A stretch of 64,000 bases of DNA from CAMAPP01 sp046153685 (GTDB lineage: Bacteria; Pseudomonadota; Alphaproteobacteria; CADEGL01). The notes under the pieces were generated by a model that had not been told where the DNA came from, did not search any database, and was given only the letters and a program-made list of their open reading frames with translations. Below are positions 33,386-41,598 of the stretch, one piece after another (position 1 is the first letter of the stretch; the number at the start of each line of letters is the position of its first letter). The position numbers and the translations under genes are program-made. Location of the stretch: positions 1-64,000 of the forward strand of contig JBJXGH010000081.1 of assembly GCA_046153685.1 (NCBI GenBank). Reading direction: 5' to 3'.

Positions 33386-33429
33386 GCCGCAGTGCGCGCC
33401 ATCGCGCATGGGCAAATGGCCTGCCGCGC

Positions 33430-33699
33430 TCAGCGGCGCAGGCCCAACCGTTCGATCACTTTCTCGTAACGCCCGACATCGCGCGCCTTGAGATAATCGA
33501 GCAAGCTTCGGCGCTGACCGACCATGATCAGAAGGCCACGCCGCGAATGGACGTCCTTCTTGTGGGTGTTCAGATGCTCGGTCAGGTTCTTGATGCGCTC
33601 GGAGAGAATCGCCACCTGAACTTCGGGTGATCCCGTGTCTCCGTCCTTGCGCGCATAGTCTTTCACAAGAGCGGTTTTCCGCTCGGGCGTAATCGACAT
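33430..33699 (-). CDS. rpsO: 30S ribosomal protein S15
   Basis: 89 residues from the ATG at 33699, preceded by AAGGAGC at good spacing. The S15 pattern is clear: DTGSPEVQVAILSERI, LTEHLNTHKKDVHSRRGLL, RRSLLDYLKA. It binds the 16S rRNA central domain. The open frame runs further upstream into truB, but homology begins here. It follows truB by 14 bases. Confidence 0.98.
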   Translation of the reverse strand: MSITPERKTALVKDYARKDGDTGSPEVQVAILSERIKNLTEHLNTHKKDVHSRRGLLIMVGQRRSLLDYLKARDVGRYEKVIERLGLRR

Positions 33700-33713
33700 C
33701 GGCTGCTCCTTCG

Positions 33714-34634
33714 CTAGAGGTTCAACACGCGCACGGGCCGGATTGCGTGTCCGCTCGCTTTCACGAGCGCCACCGCCCTGCCGTCCGAGCGGGCGCACAA
33801 CACCGCGCCTTCACCCAAACGTTCGAGCAGAAACCGGTCCGCAGCGCCCCCCATCTCGACGGCCTGCCCCTTACGAAGCCGGGCCGCCATGTCCTCGCTC
33901 ACGGCCAGTGCCGGGATGTCGTCCAGCGCGGTCTCGAGCGGAATCAGATGCGGATTGTGCGCCGCACTATGACCGAGAAGCTCAAGCGATTCCAGGGAAA
34001 TCGCGGTATCCACCGTGAAGCGGCCGACTGCCAGTCGGCGCAATTGCTGGATATGGCCGTATGTCCCGAGCCGGACCGCAATATCTCGTGCCAGGGACCT
34101 GATATAGGTCCCCTTGCCGCAACGGATACGAAACTGCGCGTGATCGCGACCGGGATAGGACACGAGGTCCAGGGATTCGATTTCGACGTTGCGCGCGAGC
34201 ATCTCGAAGCTCTCCTCGCGGCGCGCGCGCGTATAGGCGCGCACGCCGTCGATCTTGATCGCGGAATAGGCGGGCGGCACTTGGACGATCGTGCCGTGAA
34301 ATTCGCCGAGGACCGCGCGAATTTGCGCTTCGTCGGGGCGCGCCTCGCTCGTGGCCACGATGCGGCCCTCGCCGTCATCCGTGTCGCGCGCCTCGCCCCA
34401 CTGCACGGTGAAGGCATATTCCTTGCGCGCATCGACGACGTACGACGCGGTCTTGGTCGCCTCGCCAAGCGCGATCGGCAACACCCCCGTGGCCAATGGA
34501 TCGAGCGTGCCCGCATGTCCCGCCTTGGCCGCATCCAGGATTCGCCGCACCGCCGCAACGGCCCGGGCCGAGGTCATGCCCAGCGGTTTGTCGAGAACGA
34601 TCCAACCATTGACCGATTTGCCGCGCCGCGCCAC
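33714..34634 (-). CDS. truB: tRNA pseudouridine(55) synthase TruB
   Basis: 306 residues from a GTG at 34634. The N-terminal GWIVLDKPLGMTSARAV and AGHAGTLDPLATGVLPIALGEATK carry the catalytic aspartate; IRCGKGTYIRSLARDIA is the second motif. It makes pseudouridine 55 in the T-loop of tRNAs and also folds tRNA. It is five bases after rbfA, within rimP-nusA-ylxR-infB-rbfA-truB-rpsO-pnp. Confidence 0.96.
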   Translation of the reverse strand: MARRGKSVNGWIVLDKPLGMTSARAVAAVRRILDAAKAGHAGTLDPLATGVLPIALGEATKTASYVVDARKEYAFTVQWGEARDTDDGEGRIVATSEARPDEAQIRAVLGEFHGTIVQVPPAYSAIKIDGVRAYTRARREESFEMLARNVEIESLDLVSYPGRDHAQFRIRCGKGTYIRSLARDIAVRLGTYGHIQQLRRLAVGRFTVDTAISLESLELLGHSAAHNPHLIPLETALDDIPALAVSEDMAARLRKGQAVEMGGAADRFLLERLGEGAVLCARSDGRAVALVKASGHAIRPVRVLNL

Positions 34635-34639
34635 GGCGG

Positions 34640-35200
34640 TTAACGCTTCCGCCGCCGATTGAGACTCGCGGGGTTCGGGGGGGCGCCGGAAAGCGGCAAG
34701 GGATTTTCCACCTGCGCCTCGGACTTGGATTCACCCGATCCGGTTTCCCGGGAATAGTCGTCCTCCGCGCCCTCTGCCCATGAATCGGGCGTGGCAGCGA
34801 GATCGCGCGCAATCTCGGGCCGGCGCAACAGCGCATCGATCCGGCTGGCATGGCCGAATGACTCGTCGGCCTTGAAATGCAGCTCGGGCAGGAAGCGCAA
34901 TTCGATCTCCTTGGCAAGCTCGTGGCGGATGAACGGTGCGGCACGGTTGAAGGCCCGTTCCGGCACCTCCGCGTCGCCCGTGCCGAAGGGCACGATGAAG
35001 ACAGTCGCATGGCGCAGGTCCTGGCTCATCTTCACGACGGTGATCGTGACGCGGGCCGATGCAAGTTCCGGGTCGCGGAAGGACGCGCGCGCAAGGATGT
35101 CGACGAGCGCATGGCGGATCAATTCGCCCACGCGCAATTGCCGCTGGCCCGGCGCGGACGACCGCGCATTCGGGAATTTCGGTTTCGAGGACCGGGGCAT
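34640..35200 (-). CDS. rbfA: Ribosome-binding factor A
   Basis: 186 residues. The conserved KH-like fold spans about residues 20-130 (QLRVGELIRHALVDILARA ... VFIVPFGTG ... LPELHFKADES). The C-terminal extension of about 45 residues is acidic and low-complexity, longer than in E. coli (133 aa) but common in alphaproteobacteria. It helps mature the 16S rRNA 5' end and is cold-responsive in E. coli. Confidence 0.95.
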   Translation of the reverse strand: MPRSSKPKFPNARSSAPGQRQLRVGELIRHALVDILARASFRDPELASARVTITVVKMSQDLRHATVFIVPFGTGDAEVPERAFNRAAPFIRHELAKEIELRFLPELHFKADESFGHASRIDALLRRPEIARDLAATPDSWAEGAEDDYSRETGSGESKSEAQVENPLPLSGAPPNPASLNRRRKR

Positions 35201-35259
35201 CGAAGACCTGTCCTTGGGGCGCCGCTATCGGGAGCCGGAGCGCCTGCGGCGGCGCGCGC

Positions 35260-37911
35260 CTAAAGGGTGCGCTGCACCTGATCCACCTCGTAACACTCGA
35301 TCACGTCGCCTTGACGCAGGTCCTGGAAACTTTCGAAAGCCATGCCGCACTCCAGGCCCTCCTTGATCTCGCGCACGTCTTCCTTGAAGTGCTTGAGACT
35401 CTTTAACGGACCCTCATACACCACGACGGAGTCGCGCAGCAGGCGGAACTTGGCATTTCGGCGCACGATGCCGTCGATCACGCGGCAACCCGCGACCTTG
35501 CCGGCCTTGCTGACCTCGAACACTTCGCGCACCTGGGCATTGCCGATGAGGCGCTCGCGCATGGTCGGCACAAGCATGCCCGAGAGCGCCGCCTTCACGT
35601 CATCGAGAACATCGTAAATGATGCTGTAGTAGCGGATTTCGACGCCGTCGCGCTTGGCCAGTTCGCGCGCCTGCGGCACCGCGCGAACGTTGAAGCCGAT
35701 GATGAGACCACCCGAAGCCTTGGCGAGAGTGATATCCGATTCGGTGATGCCACCGACGCCCGCATGCAGAACCACGGCCGAAACCTCGTCGGTTTCGAGC
35801 TTGCCGAGCGCGCCCGCGATAGCCTCGACCGATCCTTGCACGTCGGCCTTGATGACGACGGCGAGCTTCTTCTTGCCGCCAGCGGAGATGGTCGAAAACA
35901 TCTGTTCGACCGTGCCGCGCGCGAGCGGTGCCGAACGCGCCCGGCGCTGTCTGGCCTGGCGGAATTCGGCAACCTCTCGGGCACGCGCCTCGTTCTCGAC
36001 CACGGAGAATTCATCGCCCGCGTCCGGCGTGCCGTTGAGGCCGAGAACCTCGACAGGCATCGAGGGGCCGGCGCTGTCGATGCTTTCGCCGCGATCGTTC
36101 TGTAGGGCGCGCACGCGGCCCCACTCGCTGCCGGCGATGAAGATATCGCCGCTCTTAAGCGTGCCGCGCTGCACGAGAACCGTCGCCACGGGGCCGCGAC
36201 CGCGCTCGAGCTTGGATTCGACGACAACGCCGTGGGCCGGGCGGTTGGGATTGGAACGCAGTTCGAGGATTTCCGCCTGCAGGAGGATCGCTTCCTCGAG
36301 CTTGTCGAGGTTGGTGCCCTTGGTCGCGGACACATCGACCGACAAGACGTCGCCGCCGAAACCCTCGGTGACAATCTCGTGCTGCAAAAGCTCGTTGCGC
36401 ACACGGCCCGGATCGCCGCCCGGCTTGTCGACCTTGTTGACGGCGACGATTAGGGGAACCTTGGCCGCCTTCGCGTGGTTGATGGCCTCGACGGTTTGCG
36501 GCTGCACGCCGTCATCGGCAGCCACCACGAGGACCACGATATCGGTCGCCCGCGCGCCGCGCGCGCGCATGGCGGTGAACGCCTCGTGGCCTGGCGTGTC
36601 GATGAACGTGATCTTGCGGCCCGATTGCAGCGTTACCTGATAGGCGCCGATATGCTGGGTGATGCCACCGGCCTCGTGCGCGGCGACATCGGTGCGGCGC
36701 AGCGCGTCGAGCAGCGAGGTCTTACCGTGATCGACATGCCCCATGATGGTGACGACAGGCGGGCGCGCGATCTTGACGTCGTCGGCATCCGCGTCGCCGC
36801 CGATGCCGATTTCCACGTCCGCATCCGTCACGCGGCGCACCTTATGGCCGAGCTCATTGACCACAAGCTCGGCCGTGTCGGCGTCGATCACCTGATTGAT
36901 GGTCGCCATGACGCCCATTTTCATCAGTAGCTTGATGACGTCGACGCCGCGTTCGGCCATGCGATTGGCCAGGTCCTGCACCGTGATCGTTTCGGGAACG
37001 ACGACGTCGCGGACGATCTTGGTCGGCGCGTCGGGATCCTGGCCGAGCAGGCGTTTGCGCTCACGCTCGCGTGCGCGCTTGACAGCCGCGAGACTGCGAA
37101 CCCGCTCGATCTCGTCCTCGGCCGACAGCGCATCGACCACGGTCATCTTGGCTGTGCGCCGACGCGGTTCAGGGCGGCGAGGGATGGCGGCCGGGCGTTT
37201 GGCCGCGGTGCGCGCCTTGCGGGCGGACGTCTCGTCTTCCTCTTCGGCAACGGGTGCCGGCGCGCCGGGCTCCTCGCGCGCCGTTAGGCGGGCGGCCACA
37301 CGCTCCGTCGTCCGACGCTTGAGCTCTTCCTCGGACTTGCGGCGCGTTTCCTCGCTCGCGCGGCGGGCGTCGTCCGCCGCCTTGCGTGCGGGGTCACTCG
37401 ATTTCGGCGGCTCGGCGGCGCGCTTTGCCTCGATCGCGGCCGCCTCCTGCGCGGTGGGCGCGTCCTCGACAGATTCGGCCTGGGCGATTTCGGCTTCGGC
37501 GTCGCGCTGGGCGCTGTCGCGCGCGCGGCGGCCAGCTTCCTGCTGTTGGCGCAGCGACGAGGCCTCGTCGTCGGTCGATACCGCGATATTGAGCGCGCGA
37601 ACGCGCGCGGCGCGCTCTTCGCCGGTCAGGATGCGCGCGCCGGACGATTTTTCGGGCGTTCGCGGCGCCGGGCGCGTCTCGGCCGCGGACGATGCGGCGG
37701 GTGCAGCGGGCGTAGCCGGCGCAGCAGGCGCAGCAGGCGCGGAGGCGCCGAAGCTCCGTTTTTTCTTTACCTCGACCGCAACGGTCTTCGTCCGGCCGTG
37801 CGAGAAGCTCTGCCGGACTTGGCTATGCTCGACGGTTTTCTTGAGCTCAAGCTTTGCCGGCCGCGCCAGGCGGAGCGGCAGCTTGGGATCCTTGTCGATT
37901 GTCTCGGCCAT
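35260..37911 (-). CDS. infB: Translation initiation factor IF-2
   Basis: 883 residues from the ATG at 37911 (AAGGAAG upstream; an in-frame TTG at 37926 is less likely). The N-terminal third is low-complexity, rich in Ala/Pro repeats and Arg/Glu/Lys coiled-coil sequence. The IF-2 N2 region follows, then the GTPase with G1 GHVDHGKTS, G3 DTPGHEAF and G4 NKVD, and domains II-IV. It brings fMet-tRNA to the 30S subunit. It is downstream of nusA and ylxR/L7Ae, as usual. Confidence 0.98.
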   Translation of the reverse strand: MAETIDKDPKLPLRLARPAKLELKKTVEHSQVRQSFSHGRTKTVAVEVKKKRSFGASAPAAPAAPATPAAPAASSAAETRPAPRTPEKSSGARILTGEERAARVRALNIAVSTDDEASSLRQQQEAGRRARDSAQRDAEAEIAQAESVEDAPTAQEAAAIEAKRAAEPPKSSDPARKAADDARRASEETRRKSEEELKRRTTERVAARLTAREEPGAPAPVAEEEDETSARKARTAAKRPAAIPRRPEPRRRTAKMTVVDALSAEDEIERVRSLAAVKRARERERKRLLGQDPDAPTKIVRDVVVPETITVQDLANRMAERGVDVIKLLMKMGVMATINQVIDADTAELVVNELGHKVRRVTDADVEIGIGGDADADDVKIARPPVVTIMGHVDHGKTSLLDALRRTDVAAHEAGGITQHIGAYQVTLQSGRKITFIDTPGHEAFTAMRARGARATDIVVLVVAADDGVQPQTVEAINHAKAAKVPLIVAVNKVDKPGGDPGRVRNELLQHEIVTEGFGGDVLSVDVSATKGTNLDKLEEAILLQAEILELRSNPNRPAHGVVVESKLERGRGPVATVLVQRGTLKSGDIFIAGSEWGRVRALQNDRGESIDSAGPSMPVEVLGLNGTPDAGDEFSVVENEARAREVAEFRQARQRRARSAPLARGTVEQMFSTISAGGKKKLAVVIKADVQGSVEAIAGALGKLETDEVSAVVLHAGVGGITESDITLAKASGGLIIGFNVRAVPQARELAKRDGVEIRYYSIIYDVLDDVKAALSGMLVPTMRERLIGNAQVREVFEVSKAGKVAGCRVIDGIVRRNAKFRLLRDSVVVYEGPLKSLKHFKEDVREIKEGLECGMAFESFQDLRQGDVIECYEVDQVQRTL

Positions 37912-37934
37912 ATTCTTCCTTCGCAACCCTTCGG

Positions 37935-38612
37935 CTAAATGCGCCCGTCTTCGTTCCGTAAATCCGCTTCGTCGTGAAATTCCGTTTGGTTACGGAAGTC
38001 CACCTCGCCGCGAAAACCCGCGAGCCGGCGCGCTTCACGCCGGACCGATTCGGCCAATGCCCCCAAGCCAAGCGCGCCGTGCGCCACTTTCACGCGCATG
38101 AACGCAGCCCCCAGCTCGGCCGCATTCAGCGTGTCGATGACCGTCACACCCGAATCCGCAAGACGTGCCCGGCCACCCGCGCCGCCATCGCGCGCCGCGA
38201 GCAGAACGCCCACCTTGCCCGCTCGCAGCCATTTTTCAACCGCGACATAACCGGCGATCGCCTGGCCCGCACGGCGCGCAAGGCCGATGAAATCGAGGCA
38301 CCGCGCAGCCAAGAGCCGCTCGACCCGATCGGCGAGGTCGTCGTGCACGGCCACATCCGCCCGCGCCGCCCGAGCGAATGCCCGACTCTTGCGCGCTTGC
38401 TCAATCGCTTGGCGGCTCGCCTCGACCCACAAGCCGCGCCCAGGCAGGGTACCCGCGAGATCGGGCGCCAATCGCCCATCGGGATCGACGACGAAGCGGA
38501 CGAGTTCCGCTTTCGGAAGGCTGGCGCCACCGATAATGCAGCGTCGAAACCCGACCCCCTCGGGGACGCGCTCGTCGGCGGACTGCGCCAAAGCCGTCTT
38601 GCGTTTCGTCAT
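37935..38612 (-). CDS. YlxR (DUF448) + ribosomal-L7Ae fusion RNA-binding protein
   Basis: 225 residues. N-terminal YlxR domain (VGFRRCIIGGASLPKAELVRFV, then LPGRGLWVEASRQAI) followed by an L7Ae/L30e-like domain (LDFIGLARRAGQAIAGYVAVEK). In many bacteria these are two genes between nusA and infB; alphaproteobacteria often fuse them, as here. Both are small RNA-binding folds; YlxR has been linked to RNase P in other bacteria. The last about 24 residues are a degenerate hexapeptide repeat, F-R-x-E/Q-x-D/E, coded by 18-bp tandem DNA units. It starts 26 bases after nusA. Confidence 0.9.
   Translation of the reverse strand: MTKRKTALAQSADERVPEGVGFRRCIIGGASLPKAELVRFVVDPDGRLAPDLAGTLPGRGLWVEASRQAIEQARKSRAFARAARADVAVHDDLADRVERLLAARCLDFIGLARRAGQAIAGYVAVEKWLRAGKVGVLLAARDGGAGGRARLADSGVTVIDTLNAAELGAAFMRVKVAHGALGLGALAESVRREARRLAGFRGEVDFRNQTEFHDEADLRNEDGRI
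37949..38020. repeat. Four tandem 18-bp units at the 3' end of the ylxR/L7Ae gene
   Basis: Units at 37949-37966, 37967-37984, 37985-38002 and 38003-38020, plus-strand forms CTTCGTTCCGTAAATCCG, CTTCGTCGTGAAATTCCG, TTTGGTTACGGAAGTCCA, CCTCGCCGCGAAAACCCG. The first two are most alike. On the coding strand they give the successive hexapeptides FRGEVD, FRNQTE, FHDEAD, LRNEDG. The reading frame stays intact across all four, so this looks like in-frame repeat growth at the protein's C-terminus. Confidence 0.75.
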
Positions 38613-38638
38613 CGTCCGCTATCGCCTCCGCCACACGC

Positions 38639-40201
38639 TCAAGCGACCGTATCCGTCGCAGGTCGTTCGTCGCCGGCAAACCAATGGGCGCGCGCGGCCA
38701 TGATGATCGCGTTCGCGTCGTCGAGGCTCAGATTGAAGGCGCGCAACGGGCCCTGCTGGCGGTCGATCAATTCGTCGGACGCCAGATCGGCCAAATCGTC
38801 ACGGGTCTTGATGCCCGCCTCGCCGAGCGCGACCAGCATCGCCGAATCGAGGCCGGGAATTTCCACCAGTTCCTCGGCCACGCCCAGTTCCCGGCGGCGG
38901 GCGAGACGAAGCGTTTCGCGCTCGTCGATGAAGCGCTTGGCGCGTTCCTGCAATTCGCTGGCGATGGCTTCATCGAAACCCTCGATGCCAGCCATGTCCT
39001 CGTGTGCGACGAAGGCGACATCCTCGACGGTGGCGAAGCCTTCGCTCACAAGCAGATGGGCGATGACCTCATCGACATCGAGCGCCTCGATAAAGACCTG
39101 CGAACGTTCCTTGATTTCGGTCGTGCGCTGCTCGGACTCCTCGGCTTCGGTCATGATGTCGATTTCCCAGCCCGTGAGCTGGGAGGCGAGGCGAACGTTC
39201 TGGCCGCGCCGGCCGATAGCGAGGGAAAGCTGTTCGTCGGGCACGATGACGTCGATGCGGTGCGATTCTTCGTCGAGCACGACCTTGGTGACCTCGGCCG
39301 GCGCCAGCGCGTTGACAACGAATGTCGCGGGATCGGATGACCAGGGAATGATGTCGATCTTCTCGCCCTGGAGCTCGCCGACCACCGCCTGCACGCGGCT
39401 GCCACGCATGCCCACGCAAGCGCCGACGGGATCGATGCCCGAATCGTGCGACTGCACGGCAATCTTGGCGCGGCTGCCCGGATCGCGCGCGACCGCCTTG
39501 ATCTCGATGATGCCGTCGTAGATTTCGGGCACTTCCTGGGCGAACAACTTGGCCATGAACTGCGGATGGGTGCGCGAGAGGAAAATCTGCGGCCCGCGCA
39601 CTTCCTCGCGCACGTCCTCGATATAGGCGCGCACGCGGTCGCCCTGGCGAAAGGTTTCGCGCGGAATCAGGTCCTCGCGGCGGACAATCGCTTCCGCGCG
39701 ACCCATATCGACCAGCACGTTGCCGAACTCGATGCGCTTGACTAGGCCGTGAACGATTTCGCCGACGCGGTCGCGGAATTCGAGATACTGGCGCTGGCGC
39801 TCGGCCTCGCGCACCTTCTGAACGATGACCTGTTTTGCCGTCTGGGCGGCGACGCGGCCAAAATCGATGGGCGGCAAGGGATCGACGACGAAGCCGCCGA
39901 TCTCGACTGCGGGATCGAACTGCCGCGCCTGGTCGAGGGTGAGCTGCGTTGCCTCGTTTTCCACCGTTTCGACGGCTTCGCGATAGCGGTAGAGCTTGAT
40001 CTCGCCGGTCTTGCGGTCAATCAGGGCCCGGATGTCGTGTTCATGGCCGTACTTCGAGCGCCCTGCCTTCTGAATGGCCTGCTCCATCGCCACGACGACT
40101 TCCTCGCGGTCGATGTTCTTGTCGCGCGCCACCGCGTCTGCCACTTGCAGAAGTTCAAATCTGTGGATCTGGTCGGTCGCCTCGAGTGCCATGATCGTCA
40201 C
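38639..40201 (-). CDS. nusA: Transcription termination/antitermination factor NusA
   Basis: 520 residues. N-terminal RNA-polymerase-binding domain (ELLQVADAVARDKNIDREEVV), S1 domain, two KH domains (GACVGMRGSRVQAVVGELQGEKIDI and QLSLAIGRRGQNVRLA), then C-terminal helix-hairpin-helix repeats (VEIPGLDSAMLVALGEAGI, DDLADLASDELI). It modulates pausing, termination and antitermination. The GTG at 40201 overlaps the rimP stop (GTGA); an ATG at 40192 would drop three residues. Leader hairpins upstream of rimP suggest control of the operon. Confidence 0.97.
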   Translation of the reverse strand: MTIMALEATDQIHRFELLQVADAVARDKNIDREEVVVAMEQAIQKAGRSKYGHEHDIRALIDRKTGEIKLYRYREAVETVENEATQLTLDQARQFDPAVEIGGFVVDPLPPIDFGRVAAQTAKQVIVQKVREAERQRQYLEFRDRVGEIVHGLVKRIEFGNVLVDMGRAEAIVRREDLIPRETFRQGDRVRAYIEDVREEVRGPQIFLSRTHPQFMAKLFAQEVPEIYDGIIEIKAVARDPGSRAKIAVQSHDSGIDPVGACVGMRGSRVQAVVGELQGEKIDIIPWSSDPATFVVNALAPAEVTKVVLDEESHRIDVIVPDEQLSLAIGRRGQNVRLASQLTGWEIDIMTEAEESEQRTTEIKERSQVFIEALDVDEVIAHLLVSEGFATVEDVAFVAHEDMAGIEGFDEAIASELQERAKRFIDERETLRLARRRELGVAEELVEIPGLDSAMLVALGEAGIKTRDDLADLASDELIDRQQGPLRAFNLSLDDANAIIMAARAHWFAGDERPATDTVA

Positions 40202-40719
40202 ATCCGTTGCTGTTGCCGGGCATCCGCCAGCAATTCGTCGTTCAGGACAAGTTTTGCCGCCCCGATCGCATCGAACGCCAACTCGACATCACCGCCTTCG
40301 GTCAATGCCAGCCGTACGCCACTTTCCGTCACGCCACCGATGCGGCCGCGAAATCGGCGGCGGCCGTCCAGGGGTCGAACCAAGTCCACACGCGCCTCGA
40401 ACCCCGCGAACCGCGCAAAATCCCGCCGCCGTACGAGCGGCCGGTCGATGCCGGGCGAGCTGACCTCAAGCGTATAACCGCTCGCGATCGGATCTTCGAC
40501 GTCCAGAAAGGCCGACACATTGCCCGAAAGCGCCGCGCAGTCTTCCACGCCCATCATCCGCCCGTCGCGCCGCTCGGCCATCACCTGCAATGTCGGCCGC
40601 TGTCCGCCGGACAGACGAACGCGCACCAATTCGTAGTCCATGCTTTCGCAAGCCGGCACGATCAGCCGCCAGAGTTTCACTTCGCGCTCGTCGAACTGTC
40701 CTACCGCGTCCGAGTCCAT
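40198..40719 (-). CDS. rimP: Ribosome maturation factor RimP
   Basis: 173 residues from the ATG at 40719. Conserved ACESMDYELVRVRLSGGQRPTLQVMAE in the first domain, EDCAALSGNVSAFLDVEDPI, and the signature YTLEVSSPGIDRPL. It assists 30S assembly. The frame is open far upstream, but homology and the promoter and hairpin at 40762-40878 fix the start. It is the first gene of the nusA-infB operon. Confidence 0.93.
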   Translation of the reverse strand: MDSDAVGQFDEREVKLWRLIVPACESMDYELVRVRLSGGQRPTLQVMAERRDGRMMGVEDCAALSGNVSAFLDVEDPIASGYTLEVSSPGIDRPLVRRRDFARFAGFEARVDLVRPLDGRRRFRGRIGGVTESGVRLALTEGGDVELAFDAIGAAKLVLNDELLADARQQQRM

Positions 40720-40761
40720 ATCGCCGTCGAACACCGCGATCCGCCAAAACACCACCACCCC

Positions 40762-40796
40762 AAAACGCGAAGGGCGGGCACTTGGCCCACCCTCGC
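40762..40796 (-). terminator. Terminator-like hairpin in the rimP-nusA leader
   Basis: Plus-strand positions 40767-40796 pair as a stem of about 12 bp (GCGA(A)GGGCGGGC with GCCCACCCTCGC, one bulge and one G-U), loop about ACTTG. On the minus strand it is followed by GTTTT. It lies about 45 bases upstream of the rimP start and downstream of the candidate promoter, so it is placed to act as an attenuator, as known for nusA autoregulation in other bacteria. Confidence 0.5.
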
Positions 40797-40848
40797 CGGG
40801 CTGGATCGCAGGTTCAGCCGTTGTTGTTTTTGGGTGATTTGTCAAACA

Positions 40849-40878
40849 TCTATAGCCTGGAAGGGCAATGGACGGCAA
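40849..40878 (-). promoter_or_regulatory. Candidate promoter of rimP-nusA-infB operon
   Basis: Minus strand: -35-like TTGCCG (40873-40878), 18-base spacer, -10-like TATAGA (40849-40854). Each matches four of six consensus bases. It lies just after the trmB stop codon (40887), about 130 bases upstream of rimP. Confidence 0.4.
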
Positions 40879-40886
40879 GCCGATTC

Positions 40887-41546
40887 TCACCTCCGAGGCC
40901 GGCGGTAAAACCTGAAAAACCTGGGTTTTTGCCCTGCCTTCAAGGCCTTGGCCTCGTACCGCGTGGCGGGCCAATCGGCGGGACGCGCCGGCCAATCGGT
41001 GGCGCGCCGCGCCCGCCAGGAAAAAACCGGATGGGCGGCGACATGCTCCAGGATCCAATCGGCATAATCCGCGTCATCGGTCGCCACCCGCCACTCGGCC
41101 CCGCAAACCAGCACCCGGGCCAATTGGTCGAGATTGGCCGCGTTCACGAACCGCCGTTTGTGATGGCGAGCCTTGGGCCAAGGATCGGGAAACAACAGAA
41201 AAGCCCGGTCGATGCTGGCGTCGCGCAAAGCGGCCAAAAGCTCGGCGCCGTCGTCCGGCCACACGCGAATCCGCGCGGCCAAACTATTCGTCCCATCAGC
41301 CGCCACCGCCGCAAGCAATCCCGCAATGCCGTTGACAAACGGCTCGGCGCCGATGAACGCGGCGTCGGGGTTGGCGTGCGCCTGGGCTACGAGATGCTCG
41401 CCGCCGCCAAAGCCGATTTCGAGCCAGATGCGCGCCGGCGCCGGCAAGAACAGCGATTTCGGTTCGAGCCCGCCCGGTTCGGGCAGGGCGGCGATGGCAA
41501 GGCGCGGCAAGAGCGCGCCGAGAGCCTCCGCGCGCCCGGCGCGCAA
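40887..41546 (-). CDS. trmB: tRNA (guanine-N7)-methyltransferase TrmB, start unclear
   Basis: About 219 residues from the only start codon, a TTG at 41546. SAM-binding EIGFGGGEHLVAQA, the motif FLLFPDPWPKARHHKRRFVN and the C-terminal TRYEAKALKAGQ are diagnostic. It methylates G46 of tRNAs. The conserved N-terminal motif VRGRRRGRRLRAGRAE is in frame but extends upstream of the TTG, and no ATG/GTG/TTG/CTG lies between there and the in-frame stop at 41622-41624. Either the true start is non-standard, or a base error disrupts the frame. metK ends at 41599. Confidence 0.88.
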   Translation of the reverse strand: MRAGRAEALGALLPRLAIAALPEPGGLEPKSLFLPAPARIWLEIGFGGGEHLVAQAHANPDAAFIGAEPFVNGIAGLLAAVAADGTNSLAARIRVWPDDGAELLAALRDASIDRAFLLFPDPWPKARHHKRRFVNAANLDQLARVLVCGAEWRVATDDADYADWILEHVAAHPVFSWRARRATDWPARPADWPATRYEAKALKAGQKPRFFRFYRRPRR

Positions 41547-41598
41547 GCGCCGGCCGCGACGACGGCCGCGAACGCGCGCACGCGCCGGCGCTGTGGCC

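Noticed and set aside
31103..33469. 788-codon plus-strand open frame opposite pnp
   Set aside because: Antisense to a complete, well conserved pnp; composition typical of a GC-rich shadow frame, with no family motif or ribosome-binding site.
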